In this document: positions 7,902 to 15,757 of the stretch, one piece after another
Layout of the letters: every line of letters starts with the position of its first letter
Position numbering within the stretch: the stretch's first letter is position 1
Assembly (NCBI GenBank): GCA_018260565.1
Contig: JAGLAZ010000010.1
Span: 1 to 43,337, forward strand
From: Flavobacteriaceae bacterium
GTDB taxonomy: Bacteria > Bacteroidota > Bacteroidia > Flavobacteriales > Weeksellaceae
DNA length: 43,337 nt
Direction of reading: 5' to 3'
Translations under genes and position numbers: made by a program
The notes under the pieces: generated by a model
Database searches by the model: none
What the model was told of the DNA's origin: nothing
The model's input: only the letters and a program-made list of their open reading frames with translations

Positions 7902-9113
7902 TTATGCAATTTTGCCGCCAAGGCTATCAAGAAAAGAAAGGTAATATTTTTCGGTTTTATTTAGAAGCGATAAAGTCATAACACCACCATGATAAGAAGT
8001 CCAGGGGATAATTTTACCGGATTTTTTATATATTAATATGTGTTTAGCATTTATATCATATGCCGAAAGACTTTTGTAATGTCTTGTAACACATATATCC
8101 ACAATTGGTTTAGAGGCCATTTGGTATGCCTCTGCTAATTTCGAATGAAAAATTTCGTCTGATACAGGCTCGTAATAAACTTTAGTTTTAGGAAGATTTC
8201 TGTATATCAAAGCATTGGATAAAAATCGAATAATTTCATCTTTAGAATCACACCAATTTTTAATATGCAAATACATATCTGTATCGTCCAGCTTAGAAAA
8301 TAATTGAAGAAATAAAGATTTATTCTTTGAAAAATCAGTATCCTGCAAAGCCTGAAGCGTACCAAAAAATAAAGAACGATCTCCTTCTAAGTACAAAATT
8401 TTAATCCTTTTAAATAATTGAACTAAAAGGTATTCCGCTGTAATGGCAGTTTTATGAAAATATACCTGCCAATACATTAAAAGACGGGCTGAAAGGAAGT
8501 GTTCCACAGAGATAATACCTTTTTCTTCTATAACCAGATGATTTTCAGAAACGTTTAGCATAGCGATAATCCTATCCGCATTTACATTTCCTTCTACCAC
8601 GCCGGTAAAAAAAGAGTCTCTTTTTAAGTAATCCATTCTATCCATATCCAGCTGACTAGAAACCAATTCATGAAGGAAAGTTTTTGGATAATCTCCAGTG
8701 AAGATTTTGATACTTATATCCAATGCACCACCCAATTCATCATTAATATCCTTCATGATAAGCAAAGAAAGTTCTTCATGATGGAAACCCTCCAAAACCA
8801 CATTTTCTAAGGCGTGAGAAAATGGACCGTGCCCAATATCATGTAAAAGAATAGCTGCCTGAGCCGCCGTTTTCTCTTCTGGAGTGACTACTATTCCCTT
8901 AATCTGAAGGGTCTCCAGTGCAACGCGCATTAGATGCATTGCTCCTAATGCGTGCTGAAAACGGGTATGAGTAGCCCCTGGATAAACCAAACTAAGTAAA
9001 CCGGTCTGAGATATTCTCCGTAATCTTTGGAATTTCGGATGCTGTATAAGCCGAAGCAAAAGTGGATCTTCTATACTTATGAATCCGTGTACGGGGTCGT
9101 TTATTATTTTCAG
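7902..9113 (-). CDS. HD-domain phosphohydrolase (dNTPase-like)
   Basis: This is a metal-dependent HD-superfamily phosphohydrolase related to dGTPase/SAMHD1-type dNTP hydrolases. The HD signature is complete: a histidine in HTRFQHALGAMHLM, then LLHDIGHGPFSH, then an aspartate in SSQLDMDRMDYL. The first usual start codon in frame is a TTG at 9059, giving 385 residues. However, the conserved opening IINDPVHGFI is encoded in frame just upstream (about 9077-9107). I therefore place the start at a CTG at 9111-9113 (403 residues), with ATT at 9114-9116 as an alternative. No ATG, GTG or TTG exists between the upstream stop and this block. The substrate is not known. Confidence 0.85.
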   Translation of the reverse strand: MKIINDPVHGFISIEDPLLLRLIQHPKFQRLRRISQTGLLSLVYPGATHTRFQHALGAMHLMRVALETLQIKGIVVTPEEKTAAQAAILLHDIGHGPFSHALENVVLEGFHHEELSLLIMKDINDELGGALDISIKIFTGDYPKTFLHELVSSQLDMDRMDYLKRDSFFTGVVEGNVNADRIIAMLNVSENHLVIEEKGIISVEHFLSARLLMYWQVYFHKTAITAEYLLVQLFKRIKILYLEGDRSLFFGTLQALQDTDFSKNKSLFLQLFSKLDDTDMYLHIKNWCDSKDEIIRFLSNALIYRNLPKTKVYYEPVSDEIFHSKLAEAYQMASKPIVDICVTRHYKSLSAYDINAKHILIYKKSGKIIPWTSYHGGVMTLSLLNKTEKYYLSFLDSLGGKIA

Positions 9114-9127
9114 AATTGAAATTTTAA

Positions 9128-9135
9128 CAAAAATA
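9128..9135 (-). promoter_or_regulatory. candidate -7 box (TATTTTTG) of the HD-domain gene
   Basis: TATTTTTG on the minus strand matches TAnnTTTG and lies 14 bases before the proposed CTG start. Initiation a few bases downstream would leave only the codons from about 9121 to 9113 available, which supports a non-ATG start there. The -33 region is not clear. Confidence 0.35.
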
Positions 9136-9188
9136 CTGCTTATTTGTTCAATATTCTGTATAGATAATTCTTCCTATTTTTGAAAATC

Positions 9189-9902
9189 ATGTTTACGATA
9201 CCTGCTTTTATTATCCATGTTTCTACTGCAATTGAAAGATACAAGCATGTGGAAAAAATCTTGAATACTATTTTCCCCAATAGAAAATATATTATAGACG
9301 GAGATAAAGATGATCTAACAGAAAAAATTTTAAGGACATGGTTTGAAGATGCTATGATGGCTCCCCGAAATGACACATCTTGTGCTTATAAACATATTTT
9401 AGCCCTACAGGAATTTTTAGAAGGTGTGGAGAATGTAGGAATTATTTTCGAGGATGATGTTGTTTTAAAACCTAATTTTTCATCTTCATTGATTAGAATT
9501 TTAGAAGAAATTGAGCATCGTGGCCACGATAATTTTATGCTTACGCTGGAAGATTCAGATTGTAAAATAGTTCCTAAAAGTGAACGAATACAAGGTCAAA
9601 GTATTTATTTAACTCATCAAGGCTCACCTACGGCAGCTTACCTAATAGATAAAAAATGTGCAAGGAATATTATTGAATATTCTGAAAAATATAAGATTAA
9701 TAGTCCAATAGACTGGCATTATACTAAATGTTTTAAAGAAGGAATATTCACCATGTTTAGATCCTATCCTGCACCTGCCAGACAGGCTACCTTTGATGGC
9801 AGTATGGCATCTTTAATATCCAATAATAAAGTAGGATGGAAAAGGAGAATTGCATATTACGCACAGCGGTATTATAAAAAATTCCTGTACGAATTTCGAT
9901 AA
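9189..9902 (+). CDS. glycosyltransferase family 25-like (LOS-type)
   Basis: This protein of about 237 residues resembles glycosyltransferase family 25 enzymes that modify lipooligosaccharide. Supporting segments are an N-terminal VSTAIERYKHVEKIL, a central IIFEDDVVLKPNF with the acidic donor/metal-binding cluster, and GSPTAAYLIDKKCARNII further on. An in-frame TTG at 9180 would add three residues; the ATG at 9189 is preferred. It has no signal peptide and should act in the cytoplasm on a lipid-linked acceptor. It stands apart from the polysaccharide locus, flanked by a divergent HD-domain gene and a convergent YgiC-like gene whose stop is one base away. Acceptor and sugar are unknown. Confidence 0.7.
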   Translation: MFTIPAFIIHVSTAIERYKHVEKILNTIFPNRKYIIDGDKDDLTEKILRTWFEDAMMAPRNDTSCAYKHILALQEFLEGVENVGIIFEDDVVLKPNFSSSLIRILEEIEHRGHDNFMLTLEDSDCKIVPKSERIQGQSIYLTHQGSPTAAYLIDKKCARNIIEYSEKYKINSPIDWHYTKCFKEGIFTMFRSYPAPARQATFDGSMASLISNNKVGWKRRIAYYAQRYYKKFLYEFR

Positions 9903-9903
9903 A

Positions 9904-11025
9904 TTACTCTATTATATGAGGCACAAATCGGCTCGTATTCCCTGTAATAGGTTCAATACTTTCACGGATACCTATCCCTGCTGATTCCTGACCAATTACC
10001 CAACTACCAATAACGGGATATTTACCATCCATCGGATTAATTTCCACAAGATCTTGATATATATAGCCTTCCGCACCATAAACACCGGGCATGGAAGTAA
10101 TTAGTTGATTATTTTTAAACAAACTTACATTAGCCCCTTCTCTAGAATAAAAAGGTTTTTTTACAAAAGACATAAGATCTCTTTGTTCAAAATAGGATGG
10201 CAATAAAAAAGGGTGTCCAGGAAACAATTTCCATAAATACGGTAATAATGCCTTGGAGGAAGCAATGATTTTCCATGCAGGCTCTATCCATCGGGTTTCG
10301 GACATTGGAATATTTTTACCGAATAATTCCTGCACTAGCCATTCATAAGGATACAGTTTAAATACTGTGTCAATTAGTATATTCTCTTCATCCACAAACA
10401 TCTTAATTTCTTCTGCCCAGCCAATATTTTCAATAGGTAAAAAATCCGTAGTGAGACCAGCCTGAGTAGCAGTATCACGCAGGTATTCCAAGGTGGTAAC
10501 ATCCTCGATATTAGACATACCCGCAAAGTAAATATGCCCTTCGGAAATGTATGGTTTTAATCCCTCCCAAGTGGATATCAATTTTTCATGAATGGAATTA
10601 AACTGATCTTTCTCTGGAAATTTATCTTTTAACCAATACCATTGAATAACAGCTGCTTCATATAAGGAGGTAGGCGTATCTGCATTGCATTCTAGCATTT
10701 TAAGGTTTTTTCCGTCAAAGGCAAAATCAAATCTTGCATAGACAGAGGGCCACTCTTCTTCCCAGCTTTTTTCCACATAATGGTGAAACCATTCCGGAAT
10801 ATGGAACTTATAATATTCCCGGTGAGATATTACGTAATCTACTGCCTGAAGGACCATATCCCATAAAGTGACAGTAGCTTCTTCTAGTAGGGAAATTTCT
10901 TGTTTTGGAAAGGAATAATAGGCGGCTTCCTCCCAGTATGGGGTATCCAAGGAATGAAATCCAAATCCTAAATCCTCTAATTTTTGCTCCCAGTTTTCTC
11001 GTACTTGGCTATTTATTCTTTTCAT
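9904..11025 (-). CDS. YgiC-like glutathionylspermidine-synthase-family ATP-grasp protein
   Basis: This protein of about 373 residues belongs to the ATP-grasp family of the C-terminal domain of glutathionylspermidine synthase, like E. coli YgiC and YjfC. ARFDFAFDGKNLKMLECNAD followed by TPTSLYEAAVIQWYWL matches the family core. FVKKPFYSREGANVSL and GYIYQDLVEINP form the ATP-binding end. The reading frame is open up to an ATG at 11100, but the ATG at 11025 fits the family (MKRINSQVRENWEQKL) and lies one base after the preceding gene's stop. Enzymes of this group lack the amidase domain, and their physiological ligation reaction is not established. It is the last gene of a three-gene unit with two lipoproteins. 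Confidence 0.85.
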   Translation of the reverse strand: MKRINSQVRENWEQKLEDLGFGFHSLDTPYWEEAAYYSFPKQEISLLEEATVTLWDMVLQAVDYVISHREYYKFHIPEWFHHYVEKSWEEEWPSVYARFDFAFDGKNLKMLECNADTPTSLYEAAVIQWYWLKDKFPEKDQFNSIHEKLISTWEGLKPYISEGHIYFAGMSNIEDVTTLEYLRDTATQAGLTTDFLPIENIGWAEEIKMFVDEENILIDTVFKLYPYEWLVQELFGKNIPMSETRWIEPAWKIIASSKALLPYLWKLFPGHPFLLPSYFEQRDLMSFVKKPFYSREGANVSLFKNNQLITSMPGVYGAEGYIYQDLVEINPMDGKYPVIGSWVIGQESAGIGIRESIEPITGNTSRFVPHIIE

Positions 11026-11026
11026 A

Positions 11027-11359
11027 TTAAGAAGATGCTCGGAATCCTGTTCTTCCAAATCCTCCACGAACGGAAGTGCCTTTGTAAGAGTTTCGGCCAT
11101 AGTTTGACTCAGGATTTATCTGTCTGCTCTGGTAACCTCTCTGGTAACCCATTGGTCCCATATACCCATACGGGGAAAAAGCATAATACATTAAAAGGCC
11201 CGGTAGGAAACTGTGGGTACGGGAATATCCAGCAGTGGAATCCGAACGCATATAAACTTCCTTCTTGCTACTTCCCCATTCTTTTTCTTTCGGTTTATCA
11301 TTGCATGCTATCAACAGGCTTGTCATAAAAAGTAGCTCGATATTTTTAGATTTTTTCAT
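11027..11359 (-). CDS. small YgiB/DUF1190-like lipoprotein
   Basis: This 110-residue protein has a lipoprotein signal (MKKSKNIELLFMTSLLIAC, lipobox LIAC, Cys19). A Gly/Tyr/Pro/Met-rich middle (YYAFSPYGYMGPMGYQRGYQ) and the tail TSVRGGFGRTGF follow. The RGGFG tail and Gly/Met-rich middle resemble E. coli YgiB (DUF1190), whose gene lies next to ygiC. Here too the gene directly precedes a ygiC-like gene, with one base between them. The homology is proposed from memory of those features and position and is not certain. Its function is unknown; an envelope-attached partner of the ATP-grasp enzyme is a reasonable guess. Confidence 0.7.
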   Translation of the reverse strand: MKKSKNIELLFMTSLLIACNDKPKEKEWGSSKKEVYMRSDSTAGYSRTHSFLPGLLMYYAFSPYGYMGPMGYQRGYQSRQINPESNYGRNSYKGTSVRGGFGRTGFRASS

Positions 11360-11360
11360 A

Positions 11361-11684
11361 CTACTGCCCAGAAACTGTTATAAAGTGTTTATAATCTTTC
11401 TTTTGCTTTATTTTCGTACCACCTGAATTGGATTCTACTTCAATCATGGTATCACCTAATTGCGGAATAGTGTCATTGTAGATAACATCCTTCACTTTTT
11501 TATTATCTTTCCATATGCTGTGCTTCGTTGTAAGTATTACAGCATCTTTTACATTTTTAGAACTGATAACAGTTTCCACCGAACCGGATTTATCCACATT
11601 ACTTAGCGGCTGCTCTTGCTCTTCCTCACTATTACATTGGATAGTAATTAGAATGAAGACCATTGCAGGATATATAAATTTCAC
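11361..11684 (-). CDS. small lipoprotein of unknown function
   Basis: This 107-residue protein starts at a GTG (11682-11684) and has a short lipoprotein signal (MKFIYPAMVFILITIQC, Cys17). It continues with an acidic stretch (NSEEEQEQPL) and a polar, lysine-rich body. An internal ATG would leave too short a signal peptide, so the GTG is preferred. I recognise no domain. It is the first gene of the three-gene unit with the YgiB-like and YgiC-like genes, one base from the next. This position suggests a shared envelope process. Confidence 0.65.
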   Translation of the reverse strand: MKFIYPAMVFILITIQCNSEEEQEQPLSNVDKSGSVETVISSKNVKDAVILTTKHSIWKDNKKVKDVIYNDTIPQLGDTMIEVESNSGGTKIKQKKDYKHFITVSGQ

Positions 11685-11699
11685 TTTATAAAGTTTAGG

Positions 11700-11707
11700 T
11701 AAATATA
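11700..11707 (-). promoter_or_regulatory. weak -7-like box (TATATTTA) for the lipoprotein/YgiC-like unit
   Basis: TATATTTA on the minus strand differs from TAnnTTTG at one position and lies 15 bases before the GTG start. Bases 11708-11950 of this divergent gap show no other clear element apart from long A/T tracts. Confidence 0.2.
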
Positions 11708-11950
11708 CTAAGATTGAGAATATGGATATCTATAATCAATAGAAACTTACCAAGAATTCATACAACATTTTACATAGAATCTGGATAATTAGGAAGTTAA
11801 AAAGGAAGTGTAATATTCTCTCTTACTTTTTGAATGTTTTTATAATATGAGGTTTTTTTTGGATACAATTATTGGTTATTTCTATGCTTCTTAACTACTT
11901 TTTAACACAAAGTACCCATATGTTGGCCTTTTTTTCGGCTTTTCAAACGG

Positions 11951-11958
11951 TATATTTG
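11951..11958 (+). promoter_or_regulatory. candidate -7 box (TATATTTG) of porX
   Basis: TATATTTG is an exact TAnnTTTG match, 14 bases before the porX ATG. A TTG at 11923-11925 is 25 nt upstream, slightly further than usual for the -33 element. The predicted leader is only about 10 nt. Confidence 0.45.
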
Positions 11959-11972
11959 CACAAATAACATTC

Positions 11973-13526
11973 ATGCCCGACAAAATTCTCTGGATAGATG
12001 ACGAAATAGATTCATTAAAACCCCATATAGTATTTTTAGAAAGTAAAGGCTATAAAGTAACAGGTCTAAATAATGCTAATGATGCCTTAGACTTATTAGA
12101 ATTAAAAACCTTCAATGCTTTACTATTAGATGAAAGTATGCCAGGCATCTCTGGACTCGAAGCTATACCCTTAATAAAGGCTTTGGATAGCAGTATAAAG
12201 ATCATAATGGTTACTAAAAATGAGGAGGAACACATTATGGAGGAAGCCATAGGCTCTGAAATTGCGGATTATATCTTAAAACCTGTAAATCCCAAACAAG
12301 TTCTTCTTTCTCTTAAAAAAAATCTGCAAGAGTTGGATTTAGTGGAGAGAAAAACCGTAACCGAATACCAGCAATCCTTCCGAATGCTTAGTCAGGAACT
12401 TAGTAATCTAAGAACGCACGAAGACTGGGCGGAGCATTATAAAAAACTTCTTCATTGGGAGATAAAATTTGATAAAATAGTAGATCATGATTTTATAGAA
12501 TTACTCCAAAATCAAAAAGAGGAAGCCAATATCCACTTTTGTAAATTCATCGAGCAAGAATATCCTCGCTGGCTACGGGAAATAGACAAACCCATCATGA
12601 GCCATACCGCATTCCGCGATGTGGTACATCCAGTTTTAAAGCAAAATAATACCATGCTTCTCATGATTGATAATTTACGCTATGACCAATGGCGTATGAT
12701 AGAGCCACTATTTACACGATATTATAATAAGGTAGAAGAATTGGCCTATTATAGTATCCTACCTACTGCTACTCAATATGCGAGAAACGCCTTCTTTGCT
12801 GGACTATTACCATCAGAAATTGAAAAAAAATTCCCTAGAGAATGGAGAAATGACAATGATGAAGGTAATAAAAATGAGTTTGAAAAAGATTTCCTGAGAG
12901 ATCAACTGTTTCGATTGGGGATGGGTAATGTAAGTCAGAAATATTATAAAATTCTGAATGCAGATTTTGAGAGTAAAGTAGCTGATGATTTTGCTAATTT
13001 GAAAAAAAATGGGCTTATTACCATTGTTTATAATTTCATTGATATCCTATCGCATGCTAAAACGGATAATGTCATCGTAGATCAACTGATTCGGGATGAT
13101 AAAACATTCCGATCTCTTACATACAATTGGTTTGAAAATGCATCTATTTTAAAAATAATTAAACAAGCTGCTGAAGAAGGGTTAAGCCTTATCATCACCA
13201 CGGATCATGGTATGATAGATGTTAAAAAGCCTAGCCAAGTAGTAGGAGATAGAGAAACTTCTACCAATATCCGGTATAAAACAGGGAAAAGTCTTACCTA
13301 TGACAATAAAGATGTATGGGCAGTTACGAATCCGGAGAGTATCTTTTTACCTAAAAGTAATATAAGCAGCAGTTATATTTTTGCTAAAAATCATGTATTT
13401 TTTGCCTACCCTAAAAACTACCATCAATTTGTTAATTATTACAAAAACACCTATCAGCACGGCGGAATCAGTATGGAAGAATGCATTATCCCAATTATAA
13501 CATTGGAACCAAAATCTTTAGTATGA
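11973..13526 (+). CDS. porX: PorX: response regulator with PglZ domain
   Basis: PorX (517 residues) is the response regulator that, with the kinase PorY, controls type IX secretion genes in Bacteroidota. The receiver domain (about 1-120) has the acidic pair D9-D10, the phosphoacceptor Asp53 in LLLDESMPG, and a conserved KPVNP. The C-terminal PglZ domain belongs to the alkaline-phosphatase superfamily. It shows MLLMIDNLRYDQW, ILPTATQYARNAFFAGLLPS with its Thr, and the metal-binding TTDHGMID (near 410). PorX of Porphyromonas has been reported to bind zinc and act as a phosphodiesterase on oligonucleotides. The gene overlaps the exonuclease III gene by ATGA. Confidence 0.95.
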   Translation: MPDKILWIDDEIDSLKPHIVFLESKGYKVTGLNNANDALDLLELKTFNALLLDESMPGISGLEAIPLIKALDSSIKIIMVTKNEEEHIMEEAIGSEIADYILKPVNPKQVLLSLKKNLQELDLVERKTVTEYQQSFRMLSQELSNLRTHEDWAEHYKKLLHWEIKFDKIVDHDFIELLQNQKEEANIHFCKFIEQEYPRWLREIDKPIMSHTAFRDVVHPVLKQNNTMLLMIDNLRYDQWRMIEPLFTRYYNKVEELAYYSILPTATQYARNAFFAGLLPSEIEKKFPREWRNDNDEGNKNEFEKDFLRDQLFRLGMGNVSQKYYKILNADFESKVADDFANLKKNGLITIVYNFIDILSHAKTDNVIVDQLIRDDKTFRSLTYNWFENASILKIIKQAAEEGLSLIITTDHGMIDVKKPSQVVGDRETSTNIRYKTGKSLTYDNKDVWAVTNPESIFLPKSNISSSYIFAKNHVFFAYPKNYHQFVNYYKNTYQHGGISMEECIIPIITLEPKSLV

Positions 13527-14299
13527 AAAAGATTATAACATATAATGTAAATGGAATTCGTGCCGCAATGGCCAAAAATTTATCAGAATGGATATCTGGT
13601 GTAGCGCCAGATGTTCTTTGTCTCCAAGAATCTAAAGCTCATTCGGATCAGCTGGATAAGGAAATTAAGGAGTTGGAAGACCTGGGATATTCTCATTATT
13701 GGCATTCTGCCGAAAAAAAAGGCTACAGTGGAGTAAGCATCATCTCTAAGGAAAAACCAATTCGCCTAAAATACGGCTGTGATATAGCACATATAGACTC
13801 CGAAGGAAGAGTTTTACAAGCAGATTTTGAAAATTTTTCTGTAATATCTGTCTATGTTCCAAGTGCCAGCAATATGGACAGACTGGATTTTAAAATGGAA
13901 TTTTGTCGGGATTTTTCAAACTATATAGCTAATGTTTTATTGACACACCCCAATCTTGTAATTTGTGGAGATTTTAATATTTCACACGAACCTATAGACA
14001 TTCACGATCCTGTTAGGCTAAAAACGGTCTCTGGTTTCCTTCCTATGGAGCGGGAATGGTTAACCGAATTTTTAGTTGAAAATAAACTTGCAGACCCTTA
14101 CCGATACTTACATCCTGAAACGCAAGAATTTACTTGGTGGAGTTATCGCGCTGGCGCGAGGGCAAAAAATAAAGGTTGGAGATTAGATTATCATTATGTT
14201 TCCCAGCCTTTGCAACACGCTATTTCTGAGTGCAATATTCTTGGGGAAGCCATTCATTCAGATCACTGTCCGGTGGAATTGGTTCTAAACATAAAGTAA
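13523..14299 (+). CDS. xth: exodeoxyribonuclease III
   Basis: This is an ExoIII-type AP endonuclease/3'-5' exonuclease (258 residues) for base-excision repair. The motifs are YNVNGIRAA (7-15), LCLQESKA with the metal ligand Glu36, VICGDFNISH, and the C-terminal SDHCPVEL with its catalytic histidine. The frame is open further upstream, but the ATG at 13523 gives the standard start MKKIITYNVNG. It forms an ATGA overlap with porX, so the two are translationally coupled. It converges on rimO with 45 bases between stops and no clear hairpin. Confidence 0.95.
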   Translation: MKKIITYNVNGIRAAMAKNLSEWISGVAPDVLCLQESKAHSDQLDKEIKELEDLGYSHYWHSAEKKGYSGVSIISKEKPIRLKYGCDIAHIDSEGRVLQADFENFSVISVYVPSASNMDRLDFKMEFCRDFSNYIANVLLTHPNLVICGDFNISHEPIDIHDPVRLKTVSGFLPMEREWLTEFLVENKLADPYRYLHPETQEFTWWSYRAGARAKNKGWRLDYHYVSQPLQHAISECNILGEAIHSDHCPVELVLNIK

Positions 14300-14344
14300 T
14301 ACTTGGCGAAAAATAATTTCACCCAAATATTATAAATTTTAATT

Positions 14345-15646
14345 TTAAATCAGGTCACCGAAAAGATCAAATTCTGTGGCTGAGGATATTTTAACATGGC
14401 AAAACTCTCCCGGTTTAAGTTCTTTGGAACTGAGACGTATCATAACTGTATTATCCACATCGGGGCTATCAAATTCGGTACGTCCCACCCAAAATTCACC
14501 TTCTTTTCTGTCTAACAGAACACGGAAAATTTCACCTATTTTCTCTTGATTTTTATTAAAGGATATTTGAGCCTGAATATCCATAATTTCTGCAGCCCTG
14601 CGCTCCTTCTCCTCTTGGGGTACATCATCATCCAATGTATAAGCACCTGTATTTTCTTCGTGGCTGTAAGTAAAACAGCCCAAACGATCAAATTCTTGCT
14701 CCCCCACCCAGGCTTTCATTTCTTCAAACTCCTCCAAGGTTTCCCCTGGGTATCCCACAATGAGAGTTGTTCGTATGGCCATGCCAGGAACCATTTGCCT
14801 AAAATCTTGTAATAAAGCATTTGTACGATCCAAAGTGGTACCTCTCTTCATCGATTTCAATACCCTGGTATTGCTATGCTGAAGAGGAATATCAATATAA
14901 TTACAAATTTTGGGCTCACGTTTAATAATATGAAGGACATCTCTAGGGAAACCGCTTGGAAAGGCATAATGAAGCCGTATCCACTCTATCTCCTTTATTT
15001 TCGTTAAAGATTGTAATAAATCTCCTAAGGCTCTCCTTTTGTAAATATCTAGGCCATAATAAGTGAGATCCTGCGCAATAAGTATTAATTCTTTTACCCC
15101 TTCTTTAGCTAAAGATTTTGCCTGACGAACCAAATTCTCTATCGGAGTGCTCCTATGTTTGCCCCTCATTAAAGGAATAGCACAAAAAGAGCATGGCCTA
15201 TCACATCCTTCAGAGATTTTAAGATAAGCATAATGTTTTGGCGTAGTTAGAAGTCTTTCACCCACCAATTCATGCTTATAATCAGCGCCTAAATGTTTTA
15301 ATAAAATGGGCAAATCCTGTGTACCAAAATACTGGTCTACATCAGGAATTTCTCTTTCTAGATCATCTTTATAACGTTCTGAAAGACATCCAGTTACAAA
15401 TAATTTTTCAATAGTACCATTTCGTTTGGCTTTTGCACAACTCAATATGGTATTGATGCTTTCCTCCTTTGCGTTATCAATGAATCCACATGTATTCACT
15501 ACGACTATTTCCCCTTTCCCTTCATGGACTACATCCTTTCCATTAGCACGCAACTGCCCCATCAAAACTTCGGAATCATATATATTCTTAGAACATCCGA
15601 GTGTAATAATGTTTATTTTCTTTTTTCCTAAAGAACGAGTGCGCAT
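14345..15646 (-). CDS. rimO: ribosomal protein S12 methylthiotransferase
   Basis: RimO (433 residues) is a radical-SAM enzyme that methylthiolates the conserved aspartate of ribosomal protein S12. The N-terminal UPF0004 domain has cluster cysteines at 18 (TLGCSKN), 53 (VNTCGF) and 87 (VTGCLSE). The radical-SAM motif SEGCDRPCSFC provides Cys148, 152 and 155. A TRAM domain ends the protein (about 365-433). LGCSKNIYDSEVLMGQL favours RimO over MiaB. A TATTTTTG box lies 55 bases upstream. Confidence 0.95.
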   Translation of the reverse strand: MRTRSLGKKKINIITLGCSKNIYDSEVLMGQLRANGKDVVHEGKGEIVVVNTCGFIDNAKEESINTILSCAKAKRNGTIEKLFVTGCLSERYKDDLEREIPDVDQYFGTQDLPILLKHLGADYKHELVGERLLTTPKHYAYLKISEGCDRPCSFCAIPLMRGKHRSTPIENLVRQAKSLAKEGVKELILIAQDLTYYGLDIYKRRALGDLLQSLTKIKEIEWIRLHYAFPSGFPRDVLHIIKREPKICNYIDIPLQHSNTRVLKSMKRGTTLDRTNALLQDFRQMVPGMAIRTTLIVGYPGETLEEFEEMKAWVGEQEFDRLGCFTYSHEENTGAYTLDDDVPQEEKERRAAEIMDIQAQISFNKNQEKIGEIFRVLLDRKEGEFWVGRTEFDSPDVDNTVMIRLSSKELKPGEFCHVKISSATEFDLFGDLI

Positions 15647-15701
15647 AGTGAAATAGTATTGAAGGTCTCTATAAAAATGATGTTAACAATTTTATAGCCT
15701 G

Positions 15702-15709
15702 CAAAAATA
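15702..15709 (-). promoter_or_regulatory. candidate -7 box (TATTTTTG) of rimO
   Basis: TATTTTTG on the minus strand matches TAnnTTTG, with a leader of about 50 nt to the rimO ATG. Directly upstream is a small dyad (ACGC, 7 nt, GCGT; 15709-15723) that could be an operator, though its arms are short. Confidence 0.35.
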
Positions 15710-15757
15710 CGCATTATTCGCGTTAATGAATATTGTATTAGTTAGCCTAATTTTATA

